Shown here piece by piece: positions 1 through 9,361 of a DNA stretch of 64,000 bases (position 1 is its first letter; every line of letters starts with the position of its first letter). The DNA lies in NCBI GenBank assembly GCA_023418475.1, contig JAEZZO010000033.1:124001-188000 (forward strand). The letters are read 5' to 3'. A program made the translations under genes and the position numbers. This DNA is from Bacillota bacterium. GTDB lineage: Bacteria > Bacillota > Clostridia > Lachnospirales > Lachnospiraceae. Below the pieces are notes generated by a model. The model was not told the DNA's origin, did not search any database, and saw nothing but the letters and a program-made list of their open reading frames with translations.

Positions 1-711
1 ACTTTACTATATGGAAAAACAAAGGCATCTGCGGATTTTATAACACATAAGACTGCACCGAATGGCAGGAAGAAGGTACTGATTTATATCAGGGGAATGA
101 AGCAGGATGATTATACAAAACGGCTTATTCATGCAATTAATTCAATTGATACGAAGAAGTATGACGTTTATGTATGCGTGAAGGCAGAGAATGTGAAAAA
201 TGCTACGCAAAAACTGTCAGAGCTGAAGAAACAGATTAATTATCTGCCGATCTCGTATGATATAAACTATACAAGAATGGATTATATTCTATGTAAGCTT
301 CGGCTGGCACTTGGAATTCATTGGGGCCTTACAAATAGCCGCATCACAAAGGTGATGAAACGTGAAATTCGAAAATATTTTGGTGAGATGGAATTTGATT
401 ATGTGATTCACCACGCTGAACTTGATCGTGTCATAGGCAATATGTGTTACTTACTTGCCAAATCGGTCAGTATTTATAACTTCAAATATTTTGACATAAA
501 TAAATACAAAAGAGAAAGCGACTACCGGAAGCAGGTAAATTATTTTGTCCGGCTTTTCCCTCATTTTACGAAAGTGGTTGCAACCAAGGAGTTTAACTTA
601 CTTCATAGAAAAGGCGAAAATATTATCTTTAATGAAGAATCCGCTTTTCCTTTTTCAAAGCTGTTAGAGGAGGTGACACAGAATGAAAGCAGGCGTAATA
701 ACCTTTCATAG
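1..711 (+). CDS. Teichoic-acid-type glycosyltransferase, C-terminal fragment (cut by window start)
   Basis: The frame is open from base 1, so the true start lies upstream; the first internal ATG is at 97. The visible 236 residues contain KVLIYIRGM near residue 25, followed by a short Rossmann-like alternation of strands and helices. That pattern resembles the glycosyltransferase segment found in many Clostridial CDP-glycerol glycerophosphotransferase-type (teichoic-acid) proteins. It probably acts on a surface polysaccharide at the inner membrane face. It overlaps the next gene by 29 bases, whose ribosome site lies inside this ORF, so the two are probably translated together. The exact sugar and acceptor cannot be told, and the family call is an inference from pattern. 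Confidence 0.6.
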   Translation, partial: TLLYGKTKASADFITHKTAPNGRKKVLIYIRGMKQDDYTKRLIHAINSIDTKKYDVYVCVKAENVKNATQKLSELKKQINYLPISYDINYTRMDYILCKLRLALGIHWGLTNSRITKVMKREIRKYFGEMEFDYVIHHAELDRVIGNMCYLLAKSVSIYNFKYFDINKYKRESDYRKQVNYFVRLFPHFTKVVATKEFNLLHRKGENIIFNEESAFPFSKLLEEVTQNESRRNNLS

Positions 712-2905
712 TGCAAATAATTATGGCGCGACATTACAAACCTGGGCTCTTCAGAAGGTCCTTAAGGATTATGGGATAGAGGCAAGTGTCATCCATTATC
801 ACCCGGATATCATAGATAAGCTGTATGATCCAATGATGATGAAGCAGGGATTTAAGCGGAGCCTAAAGAAGCTGGAGCTATCCATCTTTCATCGGCAGAG
901 TTTATTAAGGTATCAAAAATGCCAGAGCTTTTTACAGAAAAATTTTAATTTAACAGGCGATTTCAGGACGTATGACGAACTGGTGTATGCCAAGCTAGAT
1001 TTGGATGCTTATATTGTCGGGAGTGACCAGGTTTGGAATCCCAAGCATATTGGTGGATATGATCCGGCCTACTATCTGGAGTTTGCGCAACCGGGCAAGA
1101 AAAAGATTGCCTATGCAGCAAGTATTGGCAGCGATTTTATTGATCCAAAATATAAAGATAGGATGCGGGAGGCTCTAAGTGGCTATACGGGTATCTCTGT
1201 GAGGGAAAGTAGTATTAAGGATGCGCTGCAGGAATTGTGTGAGAAGAAGATCAAGGTAGTTCTTGATCCAACCATGCTTCTTGTGAAAGAGGATTATGAG
1301 GAGATTAAAGTTCCAAGTAATCGAAAGGAACCTTATATTCTTGTCTATATGATTGAGAAAAATGAACAGGTAATTGCCTTTGCAAATAAGATATCTGTTG
1401 CTTTAGGGCTGCCGGTGATACAAAGGAGAAATGTTGCGGGCTTTACAAATGAACTGGAATCATTCTATACAGCGGATGCAGGAGAATTTATCGGATTGAT
1501 CGAGGGAGCGGAGTATGTTATTACAAATTCCTTCCATGGTACGGTATTTTCAATCCTATATGAGAAACCATTTGTATCAATGCTTCATTCCGACACCGGC
1601 AGCAGAACGGTCGATTTATTAACCGGGTTGGGTCTGCAATCGCATATACTATATGATATTGTAGATTTTATAGATTTCTCAATGTTTCGGATAACACAGC
1701 CAAGACAACTTCGTACCAAAATTGAAGATTTGAAGAAATCCTCCACAGAATTTCTTGTGAAAAGTCTGGGAGTATCCGATCGATATAATAAGCTAAAGTG
1801 TCCGACCAAGATAACAAAAGAAAAGTGTTACGGCTGTAATGCCTGTATGGATAGCTGCCCGGTAAAAGCAATCCGTATGAAAGAAGATAAGGAAGGTTTT
1901 TTATATCCAGTTACAGATATGAAAAAATGTACAGATTGCGGTCTTTGTAAAAAGGTTTGTATCAGAAAATATCCGCATACGGTGAAATATGCACAAGAGT
2001 ATCCAAAGGCTTACAGTGCTTATAATACTAAACAGGAAGAGCGTGCTGCCAGCAGTTCGGGCGGAATTTTCCCTGTGCTTGCAAAATATACAATAGAGGA
2101 AAGAAATGGTGTAGTAGTAGGAGTAAAATATAATAAATCGATGGAGGCTGTTGCTGCCATAGCAGATAATATGGAGGATGTACGGAAATTCACTGGTTCA
2201 AAGTATGTGAAGAGTGACTTTCGGGGAATGTTTTTGCAGGTTAAAAAATTACTGAATGAGGGACGTTTTGTTTTATATACCGGATTACCGTGTGAATGTG
2301 CGGGGTTACGTTCTTATTTGCGTAAGGAATACGAAAATCTGTTGATTTGTGAGATATTATGTCATTCCGCTCCTTCTCCTAAGGTTTTTAAAAAGTATGT
2401 GGCGGCGTTAAGTGAAGAATATCAATCCAAAATAGTAAACATTGATTTCAGGAATAAGAAAAATGGCTGGAAGCCCAGTGACAACCAATTTGTCGTAACG
2501 ATGGAGAATGGAAAGCTTCGATCAGAGCCAACTTCGGACAATGCATACTATCGCGCTTTTATTAATGGATATATCTCAAGACCTTCCTGTAATAACTGCA
2601 GATATACGTTTACCAGCAGAGCAGGTGATATTACGATAGGAGATTGTTGGGCTATCGGGACAGTAGCACCTGAAATGAATGATAACAAAGGGGTGAATTT
2701 ACTGCTTGTGAATACATCCAAGGGTGAGCAGATATTCCAGAATGTCAGTAAGCAATTGAGACTGAAGCAATGTGATCAAAAATCTTTATTTATCAAAAAT
2801 CATAAGAAGCCGACCAAGGATAAACGTCGCAGAATTTCCTTTTTTATGAAGTTAGAGGAGAAGCCGATGGACGAACTTCTGAACGAGTATAGTGAGAAAT
2901 TATAA
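683..2905 (+). CDS. Polysaccharide pyruvyl transferase fused to F420-hydrogenase beta-type iron-sulfur protein
   Basis: The protein has 740 residues and begins at an ATG after GGAGG inside the upstream gene. Residues 1 to about 330 match the polysaccharide pyruvyl transferase family (IVGSDQVWNPKHIGG, and ITNSFHGTVFS near 280), which adds ketal-linked pyruvate to glycans. Residues about 375-430 hold two 4Fe-4S ferredoxin motifs (CYGCNACMDSCP and CTDCGLCKKVC). The rest matches the coenzyme F420 hydrogenase/dehydrogenase beta subunit family, with SSSGGIFPVLA and YTGLPCECAGL. In many gut Clostridia and Bacteroidetes these are two adjacent genes in capsule or exopolysaccharide clusters; here they are one polypeptide. 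A surface-glycan modification role follows from context, but the chemistry of the redox half is unknown in this setting. Confidence 0.85.
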   Translation: MKAGVITFHSANNYGATLQTWALQKVLKDYGIEASVIHYHPDIIDKLYDPMMMKQGFKRSLKKLELSIFHRQSLLRYQKCQSFLQKNFNLTGDFRTYDELVYAKLDLDAYIVGSDQVWNPKHIGGYDPAYYLEFAQPGKKKIAYAASIGSDFIDPKYKDRMREALSGYTGISVRESSIKDALQELCEKKIKVVLDPTMLLVKEDYEEIKVPSNRKEPYILVYMIEKNEQVIAFANKISVALGLPVIQRRNVAGFTNELESFYTADAGEFIGLIEGAEYVITNSFHGTVFSILYEKPFVSMLHSDTGSRTVDLLTGLGLQSHILYDIVDFIDFSMFRITQPRQLRTKIEDLKKSSTEFLVKSLGVSDRYNKLKCPTKITKEKCYGCNACMDSCPVKAIRMKEDKEGFLYPVTDMKKCTDCGLCKKVCIRKYPHTVKYAQEYPKAYSAYNTKQEERAASSSGGIFPVLAKYTIEERNGVVVGVKYNKSMEAVAAIADNMEDVRKFTGSKYVKSDFRGMFLQVKKLLNEGRFVLYTGLPCECAGLRSYLRKEYENLLICEILCHSAPSPKVFKKYVAALSEEYQSKIVNIDFRNKKNGWKPSDNQFVVTMENGKLRSEPTSDNAYYRAFINGYISRPSCNNCRYTFTSRAGDITIGDCWAIGTVAPEMNDNKGVNLLLVNTSKGEQIFQNVSKQLRLKQCDQKSLFIKNHKKPTKDKRRRISFFMKLEEKPMDELLNEYSEKL

Positions 2906-2906
2906 A

Positions 2907-2955
2907 CAGATAAAACAGAAAGAGCGCCGACCAGGCGCTCTCTCTGTTTTATCTA
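2907..2955. terminator. Bidirectional stem-loop terminator
   Basis: An almost perfect inverted repeat of about 21 bases per arm with GAGCGCC/GGCGCTC at its core lies between two convergent genes. The arms carry A-rich and T-rich flanks, so it can stop transcription from either side. Confidence 0.85.
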
Positions 2956-3044
2956 TAAAATGCATAAAATCTTGATATTACATCTTAAGTTAGTATTCGT
3001 TATCAAATGGATTCGTGCGTATAGACACTTGTACATGATCAAGC

Positions 3045-4067
3045 TTATTTCTTTCGGATAACATCGATTTCTTTTGAATAATTCTTTACCTTCTGGCTCG
3101 GTACATATCCAGTTTCTTCAAATAGAAATTCATGCAGCTTTGTGACATTTGCCGCAAGATCAACCGGGAATACATAGGAAACCTTTTGATAAGTGTGAGC
3201 ATCCGGTTCAAAAGGAAAACCGGTTTGATCGGTAATATTATAGGATAACACATCTTTCGAAAGGCTAAGCAGCTCGCTGCTGGACAAATTAGTAGATACA
3301 TTCGGAAAGACCTGATTAATAAAATTATTAACTGTTTTTAAATCGGATTTTTTCAGCTTATCAAATACTTTCTGGATGACTAGTCTCTGACGTGCGGTTC
3401 GTTTATAATCTCCACCTGCTGTATACCGGATACGAGCATAAGCAGTAGCCTGTGTTCCGTTTAAAAGTTGTTCTCCTGAGGATTTAATTCCTGCCACATT
3501 CGTTTTATTAATCCTGTTTAATTCTCTTGTATAACCATTTACATATTTCACTTCATTCGGTTGAACATCAATTGTAATACCTCCTAACAGGTCTATGGCA
3601 TCCACAAGAGCCTGAAAATTGACGGTTACATATTCGCTGATATCAAGATCAAAATTTGTATTAATTGTACTGAGGGCAAGAGAATAGCCGCCTCTGAAAT
3701 ATGCTGCATTGATTTTGCTGAAGGTATTTTTATCTGGAATATTTACATAGGTATCACGGTAAACAGAAGCCAGCTTAACGTCCTTTGTTTTATTGTTGAT
3801 GCTGGCAATAATGATTGTATCACTGTGAGTGCTTTTATCCAGTGCATTTTGCCTGGAATCCACTCCGAATAATGCAATGTTACGGTAACCCTCTATCTCA
3901 ACCTCCTCATTTTTTTGAATATCCTCATCTTTACTGTCATCATGTTTAACTTTATCCATTTTGGTATAGAAATAAAACACGGCGCCGATTATGATAAGCA
4001 GAAGAAGCTCTAACAGAAACAGAACAATTAATCTTGCTTTACTTTTCTTTTTGTTTGTCTTGGCCAT
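3045..4067 (-). CDS. LytR-CpsA-Psr (LCP) family glycopolymer ligase
   Basis: This 340-residue protein has a basic N-terminus and one membrane segment (about residues 12-34), then an extracellular LCP domain from about residue 58. Family signs are NIALFGVDSR, SVYRDTYVNIP with the conserved arginine, and YARIRYTAGGDYKRT, whose arginines contact the polyprenyl pyrophosphate in LCP enzymes. LCP proteins move teichoic acid or capsule chains from undecaprenyl pyrophosphate onto peptidoglycan. It lies downstream of and co-oriented with a polyprenyl sugar transferase, 177 bases away, which fits a glycopolymer pathway. The ATG is preceded by a weak AGAAGGC-type site. Confidence 0.92.
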   Translation of the reverse strand: MAKTNKKKSKARLIVLFLLELLLLIIIGAVFYFYTKMDKVKHDDSKDEDIQKNEEVEIEGYRNIALFGVDSRQNALDKSTHSDTIIIASINNKTKDVKLASVYRDTYVNIPDKNTFSKINAAYFRGGYSLALSTINTNFDLDISEYVTVNFQALVDAIDLLGGITIDVQPNEVKYVNGYTRELNRINKTNVAGIKSSGEQLLNGTQATAYARIRYTAGGDYKRTARQRLVIQKVFDKLKKSDLKTVNNFINQVFPNVSTNLSSSELLSLSKDVLSYNITDQTGFPFEPDAHTYQKVSYVFPVDLAANVTKLHEFLFEETGYVPSQKVKNYSKEIDVIRKK

Positions 4068-4171
4068 TATTCTTATGCCTTCTTTCTGTAGTCGATCTTA
4101 CGTTGCGGATTATTATGCTAAAACTTTGTGACATTATAAAAACAATATTATGAAATTGTTCCTTGATAGTT

Positions 4172-4199
4172 AATAAAAACACTTATTGAGGAGTGCCTT
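4172..4199 (-). terminator. Weak stem-loop with T-run, minus strand
   Basis: Read on the minus strand, a six-pair hairpin (GGCACT with AGTGTT) is followed by TTTATT just beyond the sugar transferase stop codon. It would attenuate rather than fully stop read-through into the LCP gene. Confidence 0.35.
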
Positions 4200-4244
4200 G
4201 ATATTATTTGTCATAGCCTTAGAATTGATAATATATTATTTGTA

Positions 4245-5669
4245 TTAATACGCATTCTTATTTATGAAGCCCTTAAAAAAAGTTAAAAACAGAATTTTAA
4301 AATCAAGCCCCAGGCTCCAGTTTTCAATATAATACAAGTCATGGTCAATCCGTTTCCGAATAGAGGTGTCACCGCGAAATCCATTGATCTGGGCCCATCC
4401 GGTAAGGCCGGGGGGAACCTGATGCTTAATCATATATCGGGGAATTTCTTCTTTAAATTTATCAACGAAAAATGGACGTTCCGGCCTTGGACCGACAAGA
4501 CTCATCTCTCCCTTTAAGACATTAAACAACTGCGGAAGTTCATCAATACTGGCTTTGCGGATAAATTTACCAATGCCTGTAACGCGCGGATCATGATAAG
4601 TTGTCCAGGCTTTTTTCTCATCGTTCTCCGGTTGAATTTCCATGGAACGAAACTTATACATTTTAAACTTTTTATTATGTTTACCGATACGAACCTGTGA
4701 GAAGATTACTGGTCCGGGAGAGGTTATCTTAATGATTATGGCTACCAAAGCCATAGGAATTGCAAAAATAAGTAATGCTACGATTGCTCCGAACAGATCT
4801 ACTAAACGCTTGATAATCCGGTTGTAGGTATTACTAAGAGGTACATTACGGATATTAATAACAGGAAGACCGTATAAATCTTCTGTATAGGGGGTCGTTG
4901 TAATGAAGCTGTAATAATCCGGTACAAATTTAGTATGAACACCTGATTTTTCACAAATACCTACAATTTTCTCGAGCTTTTCATATTCGCTTACGCTTAA
5001 CGTGATTGCGATTTCATCCAATGACATTTTAGATAGAAAAGCATCCAGATGGGTAATCGATCCTATGACAGGAACCTTTTTATACATAGTGCCGACCTCT
5101 ATCTTGTCATCCAAAATACCATGAATATAATAACCCCACTGCGGGTTTGCAAAAACTCTGTCGATATACGCTTCGGCTGCGTGCCCGTAACCTACAAGCA
5201 ATACGTGTTTTAAATTATATCCCTTCCTGCGGGCAACTCTAAGCGCATGAGCAAGTATCATGCGGGATGCTACACCCAATGTAACATTAAGTACAAAGAA
5301 CAAACCGATATATTTTCGGGAAATATCGATTTCCTTTAATATATATAAATAGGAAGTGAAAAACGTAAGACCAAAGATATTTGCAACCAGAAGATTTAAT
5401 ACCTCTACCCATCTGCTGTGTCCGCGCTTTGGAGTATATAGATGACAGAAATAATATACAAATAGATATAAGGGTACTAAAAATACCAGCCGCTTCGCAT
5501 AATCTTCAAGGGGCAGATAGGTACCGGGCTCTACACTAAGAAACTTCCAGCTCGATGCAAAAGGACTGTCAAATCGAAGGTAGTAGGTCAGCAGGTACGA
5601 AATAACTATTATACAGGCATCCATTATGACATGCACTTTATTAAACATTTTTTGATTGTCTTTTATCAT
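4245..5669 (-). CDS. Polyprenyl glycosylphosphotransferase (initiating sugar transferase)
   Basis: The 474-residue protein has about four N-terminal membrane segments (residues 15-130), a nucleotide-binding CoA-binding-like middle domain (HVLLVGYGHAAEAY near 155), another membrane segment near 290, and the bacterial sugar transferase domain at the C-terminus. Signature stretches are VRIGKHNKKFKMYKFRSM, RKASIDELPQLFNVLKGEMS and VGPRPERPFF. Enzymes of the WbaP/WcaJ type load the first sugar phosphate onto undecaprenyl phosphate to begin an exopolysaccharide or teichoic-type repeat unit. With the downstream LCP gene it suggests a short surface-polymer operon. The sugar (glucose or galactose being usual) cannot be told from sequence. 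Confidence 0.93.
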   Translation of the reverse strand: MIKDNQKMFNKVHVIMDACIIVISYLLTYYLRFDSPFASSWKFLSVEPGTYLPLEDYAKRLVFLVPLYLFVYYFCHLYTPKRGHSRWVEVLNLLVANIFGLTFFTSYLYILKEIDISRKYIGLFFVLNVTLGVASRMILAHALRVARRKGYNLKHVLLVGYGHAAEAYIDRVFANPQWGYYIHGILDDKIEVGTMYKKVPVIGSITHLDAFLSKMSLDEIAITLSVSEYEKLEKIVGICEKSGVHTKFVPDYYSFITTTPYTEDLYGLPVINIRNVPLSNTYNRIIKRLVDLFGAIVALLIFAIPMALVAIIIKITSPGPVIFSQVRIGKHNKKFKMYKFRSMEIQPENDEKKAWTTYHDPRVTGIGKFIRKASIDELPQLFNVLKGEMSLVGPRPERPFFVDKFKEEIPRYMIKHQVPPGLTGWAQINGFRGDTSIRKRIDHDLYYIENWSLGLDFKILFLTFFKGFINKNAY

Positions 5670-5907
5670 ATCAATCCCTACTTTTTTATGATATACTTAT
5701 GATCAGTATTTATTTGGCTGATAATTAACTTCTCTAATATAATACATGATTGTAGTGATTTCAACAACAAATTTTTTCTTAATATTCTTTTAAGTTATTT
5801 AATTATTTCATTCTTTGTTATAAAATTTTTCACAAACTAAACACAAAATGTTGTTACAATCTTTTTTAGTAGAGAAAAGAAAACGATGAGTTAGGAAGGA
5901 GCAGCTT

Positions 5908-7665
5908 ATGACAGAATTTAATAATAATGATCAAAACCAAGATAAGAGTGGTGATAATAATAACATATATAATCAGGAGCATGGTTATAGCGGTACAGGT
6001 AATGGAATGAATATGGAAAATCAGGGTTATGGCAATACTGGTAGTGGCATGAATACAGATAACCGGGATTATGGCAATACAGGTAGTGGCATGAATACAG
6101 ATAACCGGGGTTATGGCAATACAGGAAATGGCGTGAATACGGATAACCAGAGTTATGCCAATACAGGAAATGGAATGAATAATCAGAACTATTACAATGC
6201 AGGCAACGGCTACAATAACCAGAATTATAACAACGGGAATAACGGTTACAATAACCATGGATATAACAATAACAATGGTATGTATCAGCAATACCAGTAT
6301 AATAAAGTTCCGGAATATAGTTTCTGGGCGGAACAGATGCCGGGGAATTCCTATTCTGAACCGAATCAAGGTCAAAATTCATGGCAGTATAATAATGCTG
6401 ACCAAGTAAATGCTGCAAAGGAGCCGGTAAAAACGAAGAAGAAGGGCAGAGGACCCATTAAGTTTTTTGCAAAGGCCTTATGCTTTGGATTAATAGCAGG
6501 GATTAGTTTTTTTGGCTTGGAGAAATTAGTATCGGCAGTCGATCCCAGTATTTCCACCGTGCAAATACTAAATACGATCAGTAATGCAGCTTCGGGTAAA
6601 AATTATGAGGTAAGCTATACGGAAGCGGCATCGGTAACGACGAAGGACAGATCAGTAATCACTACTGTTGCCGATCAGGTACTCCCCTCCATTGTATCCA
6701 TTGACTGTACTGCCACACAGACCGGCAGCGACTTGTTCGGCCAACAATATAGCCAGGAAGTGAAAGGCAGCGGATCCGGCATCATCGTAGCAAAAAAGGA
6801 TAAGGAATTGCTGGTTGCAACAAATAATCATGTTGTGGAAGGCGCCAGTAAGATTTCTGTGATCTTTTCGGACGGATCGAAAGCGGAAGGAGTTGTGAAG
6901 GGTACTGATTCTATAGCAGATCTTGCTGTAGTTACAGTTGATCTTTCTGATTTAAAGGATAGCACATTGAAGGCAATTGCTGTGGCAAAGCTTGGTGATT
7001 CCAAGGCGGTTAAGGTTGGTCAGATGGCAATCGCAATCGGTAATGCCTTAGGATACGGACAGTCTGTAACGGTTGGATATATCAGTGCAAAGGACCGTGA
7101 AGTTCAAGTATCCTCTGATGGTTATTCCTCTAAAACTATGACGCTTTTGCAGACGGATGCTGCAATCAATCCAGGTAACAGCGGTGGTGCGCTGCTTAAT
7201 GTGAATGGTGAAGTGATAGGAATTAATACAGTAAAATATGCCTCTGAGGAAGTAGAAGGTATGGGATATGCAATTCCGATTTCTACAGCAACACCAATTA
7301 TTAATGAGCTCATGAACCGTGAGGTGCTTAGTGAAAGTGAGCAGGGTTACCTGGGAATTTACGGCGGAGATGTCACCGAAGATGCTGCCAAGTTTTATAA
7401 TATTCCGGTAGGAGTATTTATTAAGGAAGTATCCAAGGGTGGAGCAGCAGAAGTAGCCGGATTAAAAGCACAGGATATTATTACAAAGGTTGATGATTTG
7501 AAAATAACCTCCATTACTCAACTAAAAGATAAAGTAAATAGTATGCGTGTAGGTACAAAGGTAAAAATTACTTATATGCGTAATTCAGATGGAGAATATA
7601 AAGAGGCTACACTTACGGCAATCTTGCAGATAAATCCTGACAAGGGAACCGATACAAATAAATAG
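5908..7665 (+). CDS. htrA: HtrA/DegP-like membrane serine protease with Asn/Gly-rich N-terminus
   Basis: The 585-residue protein begins at an ATG behind GGAAGGAG. Residues 1-165 are cytoplasmic, low-complexity and Asn/Gly/Tyr-rich, with tandem 14-residue repeats. A basic patch (KTKKKGRG) precedes one membrane segment at about 185-210. The trypsin-like domain follows, with His308 (TNNHVVEG), Asp338 (IADLAVV) and Ser425 (NPGNSGGALL) as the catalytic triad. One PDZ domain covers about 480-575. HtrA proteases degrade or refold misfolded proteins outside the membrane. The protease part is canonical; the N-terminal tail is much longer than in Bacillus HtrA. No CssRS system lies beside it. Confidence 0.95.
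   Translation: MTEFNNNDQNQDKSGDNNNIYNQEHGYSGTGNGMNMENQGYGNTGSGMNTDNRDYGNTGSGMNTDNRGYGNTGNGVNTDNQSYANTGNGMNNQNYYNAGNGYNNQNYNNGNNGYNNHGYNNNNGMYQQYQYNKVPEYSFWAEQMPGNSYSEPNQGQNSWQYNNADQVNAAKEPVKTKKKGRGPIKFFAKALCFGLIAGISFFGLEKLVSAVDPSISTVQILNTISNAASGKNYEVSYTEAASVTTKDRSVITTVADQVLPSIVSIDCTATQTGSDLFGQQYSQEVKGSGSGIIVAKKDKELLVATNNHVVEGASKISVIFSDGSKAEGVVKGTDSIADLAVVTVDLSDLKDSTLKAIAVAKLGDSKAVKVGQMAIAIGNALGYGQSVTVGYISAKDREVQVSSDGYSSKTMTLLQTDAAINPGNSGGALLNVNGEVIGINTVKYASEEVEGMGYAIPISTATPIINELMNREVLSESEQGYLGIYGGDVTEDAAKFYNIPVGVFIKEVSKGGAAEVAGLKAQDIITKVDDLKITSITQLKDKVNSMRVGTKVKITYMRNSDGEYKEATLTAILQINPDKGTDTNK
5983..6261 (+). repeat. Tandem 42-bp coding repeats in the protease N-terminus
   Basis: Units of 14 codons (GYGNTGSGMNTDNR type) follow each other four times, then shorten to 12-13 codons over three more units. 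The second and third units differ by only a few bases, which indicates recent duplication and likely copy-number variation between strains. Confidence 0.85.
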
Positions 7666-7685
7666 CACGAGGTAAGAATAAAGCG

Positions 7686-7738
7686 GAATGCCGGACTAAT
7701 ATGCTGATTATGGCGTATAATCCGGCATCTGTTTTTTA
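7686..7738 (+). terminator. Rho-independent terminator after htrA
   Basis: ATGCCGGA at 7688 pairs with TCCGGCAT at 7721 and is followed by a run of six T at 7732. Confidence 0.85.
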
Positions 7739-7801
7739 TTTCGGCCTCACTTCTTTATGCCTAAATTCGAGAATTTTAATAAAACCTTAAATAATCGCCT
7801 A

Positions 7802-7830
7802 TTGATTGAGCGTGATTAATAAGATATAAT
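7802..7830 (+). promoter_or_regulatory. Sigma-A promoter of the ClpX-like gene
   Basis: TTGATT (7802-7807) and TATAAT (7825-7830) are separated by exactly 17 bases, about 110 bases upstream of the start codon. The leader holds a small CCATAAT/ATTATGG hairpin near 7841-7865. Confidence 0.7.
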
Positions 7831-7941
7831 CTTCATATGTTCCATAATGGTTTTTTATTATGGGTAGAACAACGACCATTCACTTTGCATATATTGTGCT
7901 GACATTCAAATATTAGAACTGGCGGCGGATTGGAGGAATTT

Positions 7942-9348
7942 ATGAGTAATATTGATGATAAGAATAATATAGATAGAAACAACAAGGATACGAAGGAAGA
8001 GTTTGAGGAGGTTTGTTATCTTTGCAGAAGACCGGAAAGCAAGGTTGGTAAAATGATACATATTCCCAACCAGATATGTATTTGCTCGGATTGTATGCAG
8101 AAGACCTTTGATACAATTAATAAAGGTGATAATCCCTATTTTCAGATGATGGGGATTAACCCTAGTATGTTAAACCTGTCTAATCTGCAAAACGATATTC
8201 CAAAGGCGCAAAAGCTAAAAAAGAGCAAGCCGGAGGAGGAAGAGGAGACGGAAGAATTTGACCGGAAGAGGATCCCGTCACCCCACTTGATTAAAGCCAG
8301 TCTGGACGATTTTATCATTGGACAGGAGCACGCAAAAAAAGTAATTTCAGTAGGTGTCTATAATCATTATAAACGAATTGGTTCTGCGATGGATCCGGAT
8401 ATTGATATAGAAAAGTCTAATATGCTGATGATTGGACCGACGGGAAGCGGCAAGACCTACCTGGTCAAGACACTGGCAAAACTTTTGAATGTACCGCTCG
8501 CCATTACCGATGCTACCTCACTGACAGAGGCAGGTTATATAGGTGATGATGTAGAAAGCGTTATCTCTAAGCTTTTGCAGGCAGCCGGAAATGATGTAAA
8601 AAAAGCAGAGCGGGGTATTGTTTTTATAGATGAAATTGATAAAATAGCAAAAAAGCGCAATACGAACAGCAGAGATGTAAGCGGTGAATCCGTACAGCAG
8701 GGATTGTTGAAGCTGTTAGAGGGCAGTGATGTGGAAGTCCCGGTAGGAGCTACCTCTAAGAATGCGATGGTTCCTCTTACGACTGTTAATACGCAGAATA
8801 TTCTGTTTATCTGTGGCGGTGCATTTCCGGATCTTGATAAAATCATTAAAACTCGGTTGAATAAACAATCCTCGATCGGTTTCCATGCAGATCTGAAGGA
8901 TAAATATGATGATGATCCGAATGTATTGCAAAAGGTTAATCTGGATGATTTAAGAGAATACGGAATGATACCGGAATTTCTTGGAAGGCTTCCGATCATG
9001 TTTACCCTCGAGGGTCTGACAAAGGAAATGCTGGTGAAGGTTCTTAATGAACCGAAGAATGCCATACTCAAACAATATCAGAAGTTATTGGCCATGGACG
9101 AGGTAGATCTTCAATTTGCACCTGAGGCATTGGAAGCTATCGCTGTGAAGGCAATGGAGAAAAAGACAGGAGCCAGAGCCCTCCGTGCCATTCTGGAAGA
9201 TTTGATGCTAGACATTATGTATGAGATTCCAAAGGATGATAATATCGGCAGGGTCGTAATTACAGGAGATTATATTGAAGGAAAAGGCGTTCCTTTGATT
9301 GAGATGAGAGGCAGCGGTAATCATAAGATGATTGCAGCAAAAAACTAA
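7942..9348 (+). CDS. Divergent ClpX-type AAA+ unfoldase (paralogue)
   Basis: The start is set at the ATG at 7942, with GGAGG five bases upstream; an in-frame TTG at 7930 has no such site. The 468-residue protein has a four-cysteine zinc domain (CYLC...CSDC, about residues 25-55), Walker A GPTGSGKT, Walker B VFIDEID, pore loop GYIGDDVE and arginine-finger region PEFLGRLP. The SSIGF loop used for ClpP docking is kept. The RKH pore loop of classical ClpX, expected between VEVP and the ILFICGGAF strand, is replaced by unrelated residues (ATSKNAMVPLTT). No clpP or tig gene is adjacent. The acidic linker EEEEETEEF near residue 100 is also unusual. It is probably a second ClpX with different substrate choice rather than the housekeeping copy, which would be expected beside clpP. 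Confidence 0.88.
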   Translation: MSNIDDKNNIDRNNKDTKEEFEEVCYLCRRPESKVGKMIHIPNQICICSDCMQKTFDTINKGDNPYFQMMGINPSMLNLSNLQNDIPKAQKLKKSKPEEEEETEEFDRKRIPSPHLIKASLDDFIIGQEHAKKVISVGVYNHYKRIGSAMDPDIDIEKSNMLMIGPTGSGKTYLVKTLAKLLNVPLAITDATSLTEAGYIGDDVESVISKLLQAAGNDVKKAERGIVFIDEIDKIAKKRNTNSRDVSGESVQQGLLKLLEGSDVEVPVGATSKNAMVPLTTVNTQNILFICGGAFPDLDKIIKTRLNKQSSIGFHADLKDKYDDDPNVLQKVNLDDLREYGMIPEFLGRLPIMFTLEGLTKEMLVKVLNEPKNAILKQYQKLLAMDEVDLQFAPEALEAIAVKAMEKKTGARALRAILEDLMLDIMYEIPKDDNIGRVVITGDYIEGKGVPLIEMRGSGNHKMIAAKN

Positions 9349-9361
9349 GCAACATAAAACA

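Noticed and set aside
5983..6261. CRISPR array
   Set aside because: The 42-bp units are contiguous and in frame inside a coding sequence, with no spacers.
5866..6418. Two long minus-strand frames under the protease N-terminus
   Set aside because: They mirror the Asn/Gly-rich repeats of the plus-strand gene and show low-complexity Ile/His or Tyr/Cys strings without ribosome sites.
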